DNA of 64,000 nt from Sphingomonas sp. 8AM (lineage in GTDB: Bacteria; Pseudomonadota; Alphaproteobacteria; Sphingomonadales; Sphingomonadaceae), in contig NZ_LR733844.1 in assembly GCF_902506455.1 (NCBI RefSeq), positions 3,576,284-3,640,283 on the forward strand. Reading direction: 5' to 3'. A program made the translations under genes and the position numbers. Every line of letters starts with the position of its first letter. Position 1 is the stretch's first letter. The notes below the pieces were generated by a model. It saw only the letters and a list, made by a program, of their open reading frames with translations, was not told the origin of the DNA and did not search any database. Shown here piece after piece: positions 7,120 through 16,637 of this stretch.

Positions 7120-9615
7120 ATGGCTTCCGATCCGACCGCTGCCGTGCCTGTTGGGCGTACTTCTCCCCGCGCGCTGTGGCGCCGCTGGTGGGTGCGCTGG
7201 GGCACCTATCTGCTGGGACTGCTGGCGGTGGCGCTCGGCGTCTTCTGGCTGGTGTTCGCGCGCGACCTGCCGTCGGTCGACAAGCTGAAGGCGTATGAGC
7301 CGCCACTGCCGACCAACGTGCGCGGCGCCGACGGTGCGCCGATCTATTCCTACGCCCGCGAACGTCGCGTCGAACTCGCCTTCAACGAATATCCGCCGCT
7401 GCTGGTGAAGGCGTTCCTCGCCGCCGAGGACAAGACCTTCTTCGAGCATCATGGTGTCGATTTCCCCGGGCTGGCGGGCGCGGTGTTCGATTATGCGCGA
7501 AAGTTCGGCAGCGGGCAGCGCGCGCGCGGCGGATCGACGATCACGCAGCAGGTCGCAAAGAACCTGCTGATCGGCAACGAATATTCCCCGACTCGCAAGA
7601 TCCGCGAGGCGTTGCTGGCGTATAAGATCGAGGAGACGCTGACCAAGCCGCAGATCATCGAGCTGTACCTCAACCAGATCTTCCTCGGGCGTAACGCCTA
7701 CGGCGTCGAAGCGGCGAGCCATGCCTATTTCGACAAGGAGTTGAGTGAGCTGACGCTGGGGCAGCTCGCCTATCTGGCGATCCTGCCCAAGGGCCCGTCG
7801 AACTACGACCCGTTCCGCGACACCGATCGCGCGCTCGAACGCCGCAACTACGTGCTGCGCGAGATGGTGAAGAACGGCTTCGTCACGGCGGCGCAGGCGC
7901 AGGTCGCCGCAGCCGAGCCGATCGGCGCGATCACGCACCGCACGCCGAAGTTCGAGCGCGTCGGCGGCTATTTCGTCGAGGAAGTGCGCCGCGACCTGAT
8001 CGCGAAGTTCGGCGAGCAATCCGAGGACGGGCCGCACAGCGTCTATGCCGGCGGACTGTGGGTGCGGACCTCGCTCGACAGGAACATCCAGCAATATGCG
8101 GCCGAAGCGCTGCGCAACGGCCTGTTGCGCTTCGACGCCGGACGCGGCTGGTCGGGGCCGTTGCGCCACATCGATATCGAGGGTGACGCGTGGCAAGGGC
8201 CGCTGATCGGCACCAATATCATGATCGACCATGGAAACTGGCGCGCCGCGATCGCGATTGCGCGTGACGGTGATGCGTGGCGGCTGGGCTTCGCTGACGG
8301 ATCGACGGGGACGATGGCGCGCGACGCGGCGCAGATGCCGGTCCGCAACCAGGGCGGCGCCGCCTTCGCCGCGATCAAGTCCGGGGACATCATCGCGGTC
8401 GCGCCGGCCGGGGCGGGGCGGTTCGCACTCCGCTCGGTCCCGCGCATCTCGGGCGGGTTCGTGGTGCAGGAGCCTGCGACCGGGCGCATCCTGGCGATGC
8501 AGGGCGGGTTCGAGGCGAGCGTCCAGTCGTTCAACCGCGCGACGCAGGCGTTTCGCCAGCCCGGTTCGACGATCAAGCCGATCGTCTATTCGGCGGCGCT
8601 GGAGAACGGCATGACCCCGGCGTCGATCATCGTCGACGGGCCGTTCTGCGTCGACCAGGGCGCACGGCTGGGGCAGAAATGCTTTCGCAACTTCGGCAAC
8701 TCGCGCGGGGCGGGGCCGCATACGATGCGTTGGGGCATCGAGCAGTCGCGCAACCTGATGACGGTGCGCACCGCCGCGCAGACCGGCATGGGGCGCGTCG
8801 TCAAGCTGATCAAGGCGATGGGGGTCGGCGACTATTCGCCCTATCTCTCCTATGCGCTGGGCGCCGGCGAGACGACCGTGACGAAGATGGTCAACGCTTA
8901 CGGCGTGCTCGCCAATTGGGGGCGCTGGCATGATCCGTCGCTGATCGACGTCGCGCAGGACCGGCACGGGCAGGTGATCTGGCCCGAGAACTGGCGCGCC
9001 TGTGACGGGTGCAACGCGCGCGACTGGAACGGCCGCGCGATGCCGCGACCGGCGACTGGCGGGCGGCAGGTGCTCGACGCGATGAGCGCCTATCAGATGG
9101 TGCATATCACCGAGGGCGTGATCCAGCGCGGTACCGCGACGGGCCTGCGCGATCTCAAGCGCCCGATGTTCGGCAAGACGGGCACCAACAATGGCCCGAC
9201 CGATGTGTGGTTCATCGGCGGCACGCCGCAGATGATCGCCGGGCTCTACATGGGCTTCGACAGCCCGCGCAGCCTGGGCGGCTATGCGCAGGGCGGGACG
9301 GTGGCGGTGCCCGTGTTCAAGGAATGGGCGCAGAAGGCCTATGCGGGGATGCCGGCGATCCCGTTCCGTGCGCCGCCGGGCATCCGCATGGTACGGATCG
9401 ACCGCGCGAGCGGGCGGCCGGTGTTCGGCACTTTCCCGACCGACAGTGATCCCAAGCCGGCGGTGATCTGGGAAGCGTTCAAGCCGCAAAGCGAGGCGCG
9501 CCGCGCGCGTCGCGCTGCCCCGACCGCCGCGCCCGCCGCCCGCCCGAGCGCGCGTGCGACCGGCACCACCGCCAGCGACAGCGACTTCTTGCAGAGGCAG
9601 GGGGGCATCTACTAA
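7120..9615 (+). CDS. mrcA: Penicillin-binding protein 1A, bifunctional peptidoglycan synthase
   Basis: Class A PBP of 831 residues that polymerises lipid II and cross-links peptides in the periplasm. A single N-terminal transmembrane anchor (about residues 28-48) follows a short cytoplasmic tail. The GT51 glycosyltransferase domain has E103 in AAEDKTFFEHHG and the RGGSTITQQVAKN motif. An OB-like insert precedes the transpeptidase domain, which carries S483-T-I-K486, the SRN motif (EQSRNL) and K686-T-G. The C-terminus is basic and Ala/Pro-rich. The start is uncertain: ATG at 7120 was preferred over an upstream in-frame TTG at 7087; neither has a strong Shine-Dalgarno site. Confidence 0.95.
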   Translation: MASDPTAAVPVGRTSPRALWRRWWVRWGTYLLGLLAVALGVFWLVFARDLPSVDKLKAYEPPLPTNVRGADGAPIYSYARERRVELAFNEYPPLLVKAFLAAEDKTFFEHHGVDFPGLAGAVFDYARKFGSGQRARGGSTITQQVAKNLLIGNEYSPTRKIREALLAYKIEETLTKPQIIELYLNQIFLGRNAYGVEAASHAYFDKELSELTLGQLAYLAILPKGPSNYDPFRDTDRALERRNYVLREMVKNGFVTAAQAQVAAAEPIGAITHRTPKFERVGGYFVEEVRRDLIAKFGEQSEDGPHSVYAGGLWVRTSLDRNIQQYAAEALRNGLLRFDAGRGWSGPLRHIDIEGDAWQGPLIGTNIMIDHGNWRAAIAIARDGDAWRLGFADGSTGTMARDAAQMPVRNQGGAAFAAIKSGDIIAVAPAGAGRFALRSVPRISGGFVVQEPATGRILAMQGGFEASVQSFNRATQAFRQPGSTIKPIVYSAALENGMTPASIIVDGPFCVDQGARLGQKCFRNFGNSRGAGPHTMRWGIEQSRNLMTVRTAAQTGMGRVVKLIKAMGVGDYSPYLSYALGAGETTVTKMVNAYGVLANWGRWHDPSLIDVAQDRHGQVIWPENWRACDGCNARDWNGRAMPRPATGGRQVLDAMSAYQMVHITEGVIQRGTATGLRDLKRPMFGKTGTNNGPTDVWFIGGTPQMIAGLYMGFDSPRSLGGYAQGGTVAVPVFKEWAQKAYAGMPAIPFRAPPGIRMVRIDRASGRPVFGTFPTDSDPKPAVIWEAFKPQSEARRARRAAPTAAPAARPSARATGTTASDSDFLQRQGGIY

Positions 9616-9737
9616 GTCGTCGCCAGAACGTTCTTTCGTCGTCCCAGCCAGTCGCCGGGATTCCCCGGTCACGCAGCTCCGCTCGTGCCGGTCGGGATTT
9701 CGCGCTGGTCGGCCTGACGTGACCTTGGAGTAAAGTT

Positions 9738-10865
9738 ATGCGCGCCGAAGCGCAGGCCCATGTCGACAGCATCAACGAGGCGCTGGCGCTGCTGCGCCGT
9801 TTCCTCGACTGGGACCGCGCGTTGCGTCGCCTCGACGAACTCAACGCGCGCGTCGAGGATCAGGCGCTGTGGAACAACCCCAAGGAAGCGCAGGCGGTGA
9901 TGCGCGAGCGTCGCCGGCTCGACGAGGCGATCACGGCGACGCGCGACATCGAGCGCGAACTGTCCGACACCGCCGAGCTGATCGAGATGGCCGACGCCGA
10001 GGGCGATACCGAGATGGCCGACGAGGGCGTCGCCGCGCTCAAGTCGCTCGCCGATCGCGCGCAGGCCGACAAGGTCAAGGCGCTGCTGGCGGGCGAGGCC
10101 GACGCCAACGACAGCTATATCGAGATCAACGCCGGAGCGGGCGGGACCGAGAGCCAGGATTGGGCCGGGATGCTCCAGCGCATGTACACGCGCTGGGCCG
10201 AGCGGCGCGGCATGAAGGTCGAGCTGGTCGACTATCACGCGGGCGAGCAGGCCGGGATCAAGAGCGCGACGCTGCTGGTCAAGGGCGAGAACGCCTATGG
10301 CTATGCGAAGGTTGAGTCCGGCGTGCACCGGCTGGTGCGGATCAGCCCGTACGACAGCGCCGCGCGCCGCCACACCAGCTTCTCCAGCGTGTGGGTGTAT
10401 CCGGTGATCGACGACAATATCGAGGTCGAGATCAACGAAGGCGATCTGCGCATCGACACCTATCGCGCATCGGGCGCGGGCGGGCAGCACATCAACACAA
10501 CCGACTCCGCAGTGCGGATCACGCACTTGCCGACCGGGATCGTCGTGCAGTGCCAGAACCAGCGGTCGCAGCACAAGAACAAGGCCGAGGCCTATAACCA
10601 GCTCCGCGCCCGCCTCTATGAGCGCGAACTGGCCGAGCGCGAGGCGGTTGCCAATGCCGAGAACGCCACCAAGACCGACATCGGCTGGGGCCATCAGATC
10701 CGCAGCTACGTGCTCCAGCCGTATCAGCTGGTGAAGGACCTTCGCACCGGCGCAACCAGCACTGCACCCGGCGATGTGCTGGATGGCGATCTCGACGACT
10801 TCATGGCCGCGGCGCTCTCGCAGCGCGTCAGCGGCGAGGCGGTGGTCGTGGAAGACGTCGACTAA
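9738..10865 (+). CDS. prfB: Peptide chain release factor 2
   Basis: Releases nascent chains at UGA and UAA codons. The protein has 375 residues in one open frame, with no programmed +1 frameshift site near codon 25 as found in E. coli. The stop-codon-recognition tripeptide, SPF in E. coli, reads S203-P-Y205 ([15 protein letters not shown]). The catalytic G248-G-Q250 loop is intact ([17 protein letters not shown]), and [13 protein letters not shown] and KDLRTG are typical RF2 C-terminal features. GGAG lies about 9 bases before the ATG. The next gene begins immediately after its stop. Confidence 0.96.
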   Translation: MRAEAQAHVDSINEALALLRRFLDWDRALRRLDELNARVEDQALWNNPKEAQAVMRERRRLDEAITATRDIERELSDTAELIEMADAEGDTEMADEGVAALKSLADRAQADKVKALLAGEADANDSYIEINAGAGGTESQDWAGMLQRMYTRWAERRGMKVELVDYHAGEQAGIKSATLLVKGENAYGYAKVESGVHRLVRISPYDSAARRHTSFSSVWVYPVIDDNIEVEINEGDLRIDTYRASGAGGQHINTTDSAVRITHLPTGIVVQCQNQRSQHKNKAEAYNQLRARLYERELAEREAVANAENATKTDIGWGHQIRSYVLQPYQLVKDLRTGATSTAPGDVLDGDLDDFMAAALSQRVSGEAVVVEDVD

Positions 10866-11594
10866 GTGGCGACGCGCGCGCCCGTGCTCGTCCTGACGGC
10901 AGTGGCGTTGCTGCTGCTGGCGGCGTGCGACGGGTCCAAGCCGCTGATCGAGCACAAGGCCAAGGAGCCGGGGCCGTTCCCCGCCGCCGACCGCCCGATC
11001 GCGAACATCGTCTCCCCGCGCTGGTCGAACGAGGAGACGCGCGACCGGCTCGGCGAGGCCGGGCGGGTGATGGACCTCGCCGATATCCGCAAGGGGATGA
11101 CCGTCGCCGATCTCGGCGCGGGCGAGGGCTATTACACGATCCGGCTGGCGGCGCGCGTCGGGGAAAATGGCCGCGTGCTCGCCGAGGATGTGGTGCCGGC
11201 GGTGCACGAGGCGCTGGCGGAACGTGTCGCGCGCGAGCGGCTGGACAATGTCAGCGTTCGGCTGGGGCAGTCCGCCGACCCGCGGCTGCCCGACAACAGC
11301 TTCGACCGGATCTTCATGGTGCATATGTATCATGAGATCGAGCAGCCCTATGAATTTCTGTGGCGGATGCGCCCGTCGCTGCGACGTGACGGGCTGGTGG
11401 TGGTGGTCGACGCCGACCGCCCGACCGAGCAGCACGGGACGCCACCAAGGCTGCTGCGCTGCGAGTTCGCAGCGGTGGGATATGCGCAGGTCGGGTTTCA
11501 GGAATTGCGGTCGGCGGGCGGGTATCTGGCGACGTTCCGTGCGGCCGGGCGGCGGCCCGATCCGGCGGAGATCGTTGCGTGCCGGATGAAGTGA
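10866..11594 (+). CDS. SAM-dependent methyltransferase with lipoprotein signal
   Basis: The 242-residue product begins with a lipoprotein signal whose lipobox LAAC ends at C21, so it should be exported and lipid-anchored, which is unusual for a methyltransferase. A class I SAM-binding motif ([16 protein letters not shown]) follows at about residue 79, with the acidic tract [18 protein letters not shown] downstream, so the Rossmann fold appears intact. The GTG start directly abuts the prfB stop codon (TAA-GTG), implying co-transcription. SAM is not normally available in the periplasm, so either the signal is not used or the domain has another role. The substrate cannot be named. Confidence 0.75.
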   Translation: MATRAPVLVLTAVALLLLAACDGSKPLIEHKAKEPGPFPAADRPIANIVSPRWSNEETRDRLGEAGRVMDLADIRKGMTVADLGAGEGYYTIRLAARVGENGRVLAEDVVPAVHEALAERVARERLDNVSVRLGQSADPRLPDNSFDRIFMVHMYHEIEQPYEFLWRMRPSLRRDGLVVVVDADRPTEQHGTPPRLLRCEFAAVGYAQVGFQELRSAGGYLATFRAAGRRPDPAEIVACRMK

Positions 11595-11690
11595 GCGGCT
11601 GAAGTACCTTGGCTGGTCCCGGATTGATCGGGGCCAACTTCCTTCTCGTCGTACGCGACAGAAATGGAAGGTCGGGCGGCTTCCTCAGTC

Positions 11691-11767
11691 CGTCATTGCG
11701 AGCGGAGCGAAGCAATCCAGAGCCGGATCAGGACGCCCTAAATTGCTTCGCTCCGCTCGCAATGACG
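11691..11767. repeat. 77-bp palindrome, copy 2
   Basis: The arms CGTCATTGCGAGCGGAGCG and CGCTCCGCTCGCAATGACG are exact reverse complements, followed inward by AAGCAATCC and AATTGCTT. The centre (CCGGATCAGGACGCCC) matches copy 1 in the same orientation. The paired change GTAGC to GGAGC in one arm with GCTAC to GCTCC in the other is compensatory. It lies immediately beyond the stop of the small minus-strand gene at 11770. Confidence 0.88.
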
Positions 11768-11769
11768 AC

Positions 11770-11976
11770 TTACTCCTTGGGCATCGCCGCACCTGCGCCA
11801 TCGTCAAGCGATGGCGGTCGTGCCGGCATTGGTTCGATCGCACCAGCGTCATCGCCACCGTCGCGCCAGCGGGGCCACCAGTCCAGCTCAGGGTTCAGGC
11901 GAACGAACAGCTCGAAGGTCAGCGCGATCTCGCGCGGGTTGCGGGGCGGCGGGCCTTTCAGATCCTTGACCGCCAT
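11770..11976 (-). CDS. Small hypothetical protein (68 aa)
   Basis: The product begins [20 protein letters not shown] and contains the aromatic patch [11 protein letters not shown], then an Ala/Pro/Asp-rich tail. There is no signal peptide or membrane segment. A textbook ribosome site (GAGGAGG, five bases before ATG 11976) supports real translation. The gene is divergent from thyA and ends three bases before the 77-bp palindrome. I recognise no domain or function. Confidence 0.6.
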   Translation of the reverse strand: MAVKDLKGPPPRNPREIALTFELFVRLNPELDWWPRWRDGGDDAGAIEPMPARPPSLDDGAGAAMPKE

Positions 11977-12063
11977 CCGCACCTCCTCTTCATCAACGCG
12001 GCGTCATCCTTATCACCTGCCGCATGGTGGCGCGACCCGCCGTGTCGCGCTACCACCCGCAGC

Positions 12064-12858
12064 GTGCAGCAATATCTCGACCTCATGCGCCGCGTGCTCG
12101 ATTCGGGCGTGCGGCAGGACGACCGGACCGGCACCGGTACGCTCAGCGTCTTCGGGCATCAGATGCGCTTCGATCTGGCGCAGGGCTTTCCGGTCCTCAC
12201 CACCAAGAAGCTGCATCTGCGCTCGATCATCATCGAGCTGTTGTGGTTCCTGCGCGGCGACACCAACGTCGGCTGGTTGCAGGAGCGCAAGGTCAGCATC
12301 TGGGACGAATGGGCCGACGACAACGGCGATCTCGGCCCGGTCTATGGCAAGCAATGGCGCGACTGGGCGGCAGCGGACGGGCGGCACATCGACCAGATCG
12401 CCGCGCTGATCGACGAGATCCGCGCGCGCCCGGCGTCGCGACGACAGATCGTCACCGCGTGGAACCCCGGCGAGCTGCACGCGATGGCGCTCAGCCCGTG
12501 TCATTGCCTGTTCCAGACGCATGTCGCGAACGGCCGGCTGTCGTTGCAATTGTACCAGCGCTCGGCGGACATCTTCCTCGGCGTGCCGTTCAATATCGCC
12601 AGCTATGCGCTGCTGACGCATATGCTCGCGCAACAATGCGATCTGGAGGTCGGCGAGTTCATCTGGACCGGCGGCGATTGCCATTTGTATCTGAATCACC
12701 TCGAACAGGCCGAGACGCAGCTTGCGCGCACCCCGACCGCGCTACCGACGCTGACGCTTGCGCGCCGCCCGGCATCGATCGACGCGTACGGGCCCGAGGA
12801 TTTTGCGCTGAACGGTTACGAGGCCCAGCCGCATATCAAGGCGGCCGTGTCCGTCTGA
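12064..12858 (+). CDS. thyA: Thymidylate synthase
   Basis: Converts dUMP to dTMP using methylene-tetrahydrofolate. With the GTG start at 12064 ([12 protein letters not shown]) the protein is 264 residues, the same length as E. coli ThyA, and the catalytic cysteine falls at C146 ([10 protein letters not shown]), the same number as in E. coli. The folate/dUMP-binding tracts [22 protein letters not shown] and [18 protein letters not shown] are intact. The open frame extends upstream but through the repeat and the divergent gene, so the GTG is preferred. Confidence 0.95.
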   Translation: MQQYLDLMRRVLDSGVRQDDRTGTGTLSVFGHQMRFDLAQGFPVLTTKKLHLRSIIIELLWFLRGDTNVGWLQERKVSIWDEWADDNGDLGPVYGKQWRDWAAADGRHIDQIAALIDEIRARPASRRQIVTAWNPGELHAMALSPCHCLFQTHVANGRLSLQLYQRSADIFLGVPFNIASYALLTHMLAQQCDLEVGEFIWTGGDCHLYLNHLEQAETQLARTPTALPTLTLARRPASIDAYGPEDFALNGYEAQPHIKAAVSV

Positions 12859-12933
12859 TCGTCGCGCGCACGCGGCGGTGTGTCGCGGGCGTTTTGCGTT
12901 GCAACAATCGCTGGCCTAGCTTGTTTCGCAGCC

Positions 12934-14424
12934 ATGACGATTATCAGCCGACGCGATGCGATGCTGGCGACGGGCGCTGCGGCGCTCTGGCCGGCGCTGG
13001 CCCGGGCGCAAGCGCGCGCGGGGACCTCGACGCCTTTCTCCTGGGCCGTGCTTCAGCAACGCGCGGAGGCGCTGGCAAAGCAACCCTATCGTGCAGTGCC
13101 GCCGGTGGCTGCCGCTGCGGCGCTCGATTACGACGCAGTGGGCGGGATCAGATACCGCGCCGACAAGACGCTGGCTGGTGGTATCCGCCCGTTCCCGCTC
13201 GGGAAATACGCACCCGTTCCGGTCACGCTGAACGTCGTCGCCGACGGTCGTGCAACGCGCGTCGATTATGCGCCGTCGCTGTTCGAGACCAAGCCGGGCG
13301 TCACGCCGGCGCCGGGGTTCGCGGGCTTCCGCGTGATGGAGCGGGGCAAGGACAGCGACTGGCTTGCCTATATGGGCGCGTCCTATTTCCGATCGGCGGG
13401 GGCGCTCGACCAATATGGCTTGTCGGCGCGCGGGATCGCGATCGATACCGGGCTGGAGAAGGAAGAATTCCCGGTCTTCACCGAATTCTGGATCGAGCCG
13501 CTCGGCGACGGTGGCTACACGATCTATGCACTGCTCGATGGCGAGAGCCTGACGGGCGCGTACCGCTTCGTGTCGCGTCACCCCAAGGCGGTCGTGCAGG
13601 ACGTGTCGTCGGTGCTGTTCCTGCGCAAGCCGGTCGCGCGGCTCGGCATCGCGCCCGCGACCAGCATGTTCTGGTACGACGATCGCAGTCACCGCACGGC
13701 GGCCGACTGGCGCCCCGAGATCCACGATTCGGACGGGCTCGCGATGCGCACGGCCGGCGGCGAGCGGGTGTGGCGTCCGCTGCGCAACCCCGCGCAACCG
13801 ACCACTGACAGCTTCGCCGCCGATGACGTGCGTGGCTTCGGGCTGCTCCAGCGCGACCGCAACTTCGACCATTATCAGGACGATGGCGCCTTCTACGATC
13901 GCCGCCCCAATCTGTGGATCGAGCCGCAGGGGAAATGGGGCAGCGGGCGCGTGATCCTCTACGCCTTCCCGACCGCGGGCGAGACGACCGACAATGTCGT
14001 GTGCTTCTGGACGCCGGGTGCGCCGGTGCGCGCCGGGCAGCGGCTTGCCTATGACTATCGTTTGACCTGGGGCGGTGACGACCCGACGCTCGACCGCGTC
14101 GCGCATGTCGTCGACACCTGGACCGGCAGCGCGGGGCGGCCTGGCGGCGAGCCGATCGCGGGCGCGGTGAAACTGGTCGCCGACTTCGTCGGCGATGGGC
14201 TCGCCGGACTGACGCGCGAGAGCAAGGTGAGCGTCGAGATTGGCGTGACGCGGGGCAAGCTGCTCGAAAGTGCGGCCTATCCCGTCGTCGGCCAGCGCAA
14301 TCGCTGGCGCGTGACCGCTGACATCGCCCCCGACGCGGCCGGCCCCGCCGATGTGCGGCTGTTCCTGAAGCGCGGCAATGCGGCGCTCAGCGAGACGCTG
14401 CTGGTACCGCTCTACCGTCCATGA
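12934..14424 (+). CDS. opgD: Periplasmic glucan biosynthesis protein, OpgG/OpgD family, Tat-exported
   Basis: Acts in the periplasm on the beta-glucan backbone of osmoregulated periplasmic glucans; the family includes beta-1,2-glucanases (GH186). The 496-residue product starts MTIISRRDAMLATGAAALWP, a twin-arginine signal, as in E. coli OpgD and unlike Sec-exported OpgG. Family tracts include GFAGFRV, YLGASYFR-like MGASYFRSAG, QYGLSARGIAIDTG, IHDSDGLAMR, LLQRDRNFDHYQD and GETTDNVVCFW. Its stop overlaps the opgH start (ATGA), so the two form an operon; in E. coli the partner glucosyltransferase is also encoded beside OpgG. Confidence 0.93.
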   Translation: MTIISRRDAMLATGAAALWPALARAQARAGTSTPFSWAVLQQRAEALAKQPYRAVPPVAAAAALDYDAVGGIRYRADKTLAGGIRPFPLGKYAPVPVTLNVVADGRATRVDYAPSLFETKPGVTPAPGFAGFRVMERGKDSDWLAYMGASYFRSAGALDQYGLSARGIAIDTGLEKEEFPVFTEFWIEPLGDGGYTIYALLDGESLTGAYRFVSRHPKAVVQDVSSVLFLRKPVARLGIAPATSMFWYDDRSHRTAADWRPEIHDSDGLAMRTAGGERVWRPLRNPAQPTTDSFAADDVRGFGLLQRDRNFDHYQDDGAFYDRRPNLWIEPQGKWGSGRVILYAFPTAGETTDNVVCFWTPGAPVRAGQRLAYDYRLTWGGDDPTLDRVAHVVDTWTGSAGRPGGEPIAGAVKLVADFVGDGLAGLTRESKVSVEIGVTRGKLLESAAYPVVGQRNRWRVTADIAPDAAGPADVRLFLKRGNAALSETLLVPLYRP

Positions 14425-16223
14425 GCGATCCGCGCCCCCGCTTGCCCCCGCCCGCGCCGCTCGAAATGCCCGAGCAAAGGTTCGACGGACCGCCGCCGCG
14501 CGAGCGTGCGCCGGAGCCGTTCGATGGCACGATCGGCTCTGGCGCTGACGTTTTCGCGCGCCGCGCGCTGCTGGTGCTGCTGACGCTGGTGCTCGCGCTC
14601 GCGGCGTCGACGACGCTCAAGGAGTCGGTGCTGACCGACGGGCTGACGATCAGCGACATGCTGTTGCTGACGGTGTTCTTTCCGCTGTTCGCCTTGCTCG
14701 CCTTCGGGTTCATCAACACGGTGGTCGGGTATATCGTGCTGGCGACCGGGCTTCACCCCGGCTTCACGCCGATGCCGCGCTGGTCAGAGCCGCTGAAAGG
14801 GCGCACCGCGATCCTGATGCCGGTCCATAACGAGGATATCGGCGAGGTCTGCGGGCGGCTGGCCCAGATGGCCGATGCACTGGCGCGCACCGGCACGTGC
14901 GGCGCGTTCGACTTCTTCATCCTGAGCGACTCTGCCGCGGAAAACGAGGCTTCGGAAGTGGCGGCATGGCAGGCGCTGTCCGAGCGGTCCGACTGCGCGA
15001 TCTATTATCGTCGCCGGGCCGAGAACGTCGGACGTAAGCCGGGCAACATCGCCGACTGGCTGCGCGCGCACGGCGCGGCCTATGATTACATGCTGATGCT
15101 CGACGCCGACAGCCTGATGGGGGGCGAGACGATCGTCGGCATGACGCAGATCATGGACCGCCGCCCCGGCGTTGCGCTGCTCCAGACCGTGCCGCAGGTG
15201 ATCGGTGCGTCGACGCTTTTCCAGCGCTGGATGCAATTCTCCAGCCGCATCTACGGCCCCGCCGCGACCGCCGGGTTGGTCTGGTGGTCGGGCGCGGAGG
15301 CGACCTTCTGGGGGCATAACGCGCTGATCCGCGTGCGCGCGTTCGCGGACAGTTGCGGATTGCCGGTGCTGCCGGGCGCACCGCCATTCGGGGGCACGAT
15401 CATGAGCCACGACGTCGTCGAGGCGGCGCTGCTGCGGCGGCGCGGCTGGCGCGTGCACATGGTGATGACCGAGGAGACGTTCGAGGAATATCCGCCGACG
15501 CTGATCGACGCCGGCGTGCGCGACCGGCGCTGGGCGCAGGGCAATCTCCAGCATCTCCAGTTGCTCGGCGCATCGGGGTTCCATTGGGTCAACCGTCTGC
15601 AATTGCTCTTGGGGGCGGCGGGGTATCTCGCCTCGCCGCTGTGGCTGCTGCTGATCGCGGTCAGCGTCGTGCAGGCGGTGCGTGGCGAGCCCGGGCTGAT
15701 GTCGGGCGATCCGTCGGGAATGGTGCTCGAACTGACGCTGGCATTGCTGTTCGGGCCGAAGCTGCTCGGCATCGTCCATGCGCTGGGCGATGCGCAGCGC
15801 CGCCGCGCGCTGGGTGGGGCGGGCGGTATTCTGCGTTCGGTACTGGTCGATGTGCCGCTGTCGACGCTCGCCGCGCCGGGCATTGCGCTGACGCAGACGA
15901 TCGATCTGCTCGGCGTCGCTACGCAGCGCAAAGCGGAGTGGCATGCGCAGAACCGCCGCGTCGACGGACTGCCGATGTCCGCCATTCTGCCGCGATATCG
16001 CTGGCATGTGTTGACCGGAGCGCTGTTGCTCGCGCTGTCACCATTGATGCCCGACGCGGCACTGTGGCTGGCGCCGGTCACCGCCGGGCTGCTGCTGTCG
16101 CCGCTGATCGTGCAATGGACCGCGAGCGAGCGCTGGGGCACGCGCGCGGCGCGGGTCGGGGTGTTCGTCACCGATGCCGGGGAACAGGCGCCGCCGCCAG
16201 TGCCGGTGGTGGCCGCCGGGTAG
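14421..16223 (+). CDS. opgH: Glucan glucosyltransferase OpgH (MdoH)
   Basis: Inner-membrane GT2 enzyme that polymerises UDP-glucose into the linear glucan backbone and extrudes it. The protein has 600 residues, shorter than E. coli OpgH (847) mainly at the N-terminus. Two transmembrane segments (about 48-66 and 78-110) precede the catalytic domain: MPVHNED near 136, D228-A-D230, the H330-D331 pair in SHDVVEAALLRR, and R370-W371 (RDRRWAQGN). Further membrane segments follow after 390. ATGA overlap with opgD shows translational coupling. The N-terminal extension that moonlights as a cell-size regulator in E. coli is largely absent. Confidence 0.93.
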   Translation: MSDPRPRLPPPAPLEMPEQRFDGPPPRERAPEPFDGTIGSGADVFARRALLVLLTLVLALAASTTLKESVLTDGLTISDMLLLTVFFPLFALLAFGFINTVVGYIVLATGLHPGFTPMPRWSEPLKGRTAILMPVHNEDIGEVCGRLAQMADALARTGTCGAFDFFILSDSAAENEASEVAAWQALSERSDCAIYYRRRAENVGRKPGNIADWLRAHGAAYDYMLMLDADSLMGGETIVGMTQIMDRRPGVALLQTVPQVIGASTLFQRWMQFSSRIYGPAATAGLVWWSGAEATFWGHNALIRVRAFADSCGLPVLPGAPPFGGTIMSHDVVEAALLRRRGWRVHMVMTEETFEEYPPTLIDAGVRDRRWAQGNLQHLQLLGASGFHWVNRLQLLLGAAGYLASPLWLLLIAVSVVQAVRGEPGLMSGDPSGMVLELTLALLFGPKLLGIVHALGDAQRRRALGGAGGILRSVLVDVPLSTLAAPGIALTQTIDLLGVATQRKAEWHAQNRRVDGLPMSAILPRYRWHVLTGALLLALSPLMPDAALWLAPVTAGLLLSPLIVQWTASERWGTRAARVGVFVTDAGEQAPPPVPVVAAG

Positions 16224-16238
16224 GCGGCCTCGGCGCAC

Positions 16239-16274
16239 AAAAAAGGGGGAGCGGCGCTGGCGCCGCTCCCCCTT
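16239..16274 (-). terminator. Rho-independent terminator for the small gene at 16291-16530
   Basis: A roughly 13-bp perfect GC-rich stem (GGGGGAGCGGCG pairing with CGCCGCTCCCCC) is followed, in the minus-strand direction, by a run of six T (A-run at 16239-16244 on the plus strand). No T-run exists on the plus strand, so it terminates leftward transcription. It lies 17 bases beyond the small gene's stop and also separates it from the convergent opgH. Confidence 0.85.
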
Positions 16275-16290
16275 CCCATGTCGATGCAGC

Positions 16291-16530
16291 TTAGTTGCTG
16301 TCCGAATTGTCACCATCGTCCGCGATGATGATGATGCCAGCGATCACCGCCGCTGCAGCGACGGCTGCGACGATCAGACCGCCACCGACCAGCTCGTTCT
16401 TCTTGGCGGTCGGCGCCGACGCGCGTGCCGCCTTGGCAACCGACAGGCTCGCAGCCGAATTGACCGGAGCCGCAACCGCCGGAACGGTGGCGAGCGAAGC
16501 GACCGCAGCCGCCATCAAAAGCTTCTTCAT
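16291..16530 (-). CDS. Small exported protein with one membrane segment (79 aa)
   Basis: MKKLLMAAAVASLATVPAVA is a clear Sec signal peptide. The mature part has a short polar stretch, then a strongly hydrophobic segment (GGGLIVAAVAAAAVIAGIII) and an acidic tail ending ADDGDNSDSN. An AGGGAG ribosome site precedes ATG 16530, and a strong terminator follows, so this is a monocistronic transcription unit. Function unknown; small Gly/Ala membrane proteins like this are common in sphingomonads. Confidence 0.7.
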   Translation of the reverse strand: MKKLLMAAAVASLATVPAVAAPVNSAASLSVAKAARASAPTAKKNELVGGGLIVAAVAAAAVIAGIIIIADDGDNSDSN

Positions 16531-16637
16531 ACTACATCTCCCTCTGGGCCGACGGCTATTCTCACGCCGTACTGCATCATGCAACGGCAGTAATATTACA
16601 ACACGACGAAAAGTCGCCGATCCGGGTTAGAAGAGAC

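Noticed and set aside
9738-9820. Programmed frameshift in prfB
   Set aside because: The frame is continuous from ATG through GGQ, with no in-frame UGA and no slippery CTT-TGA sequence.
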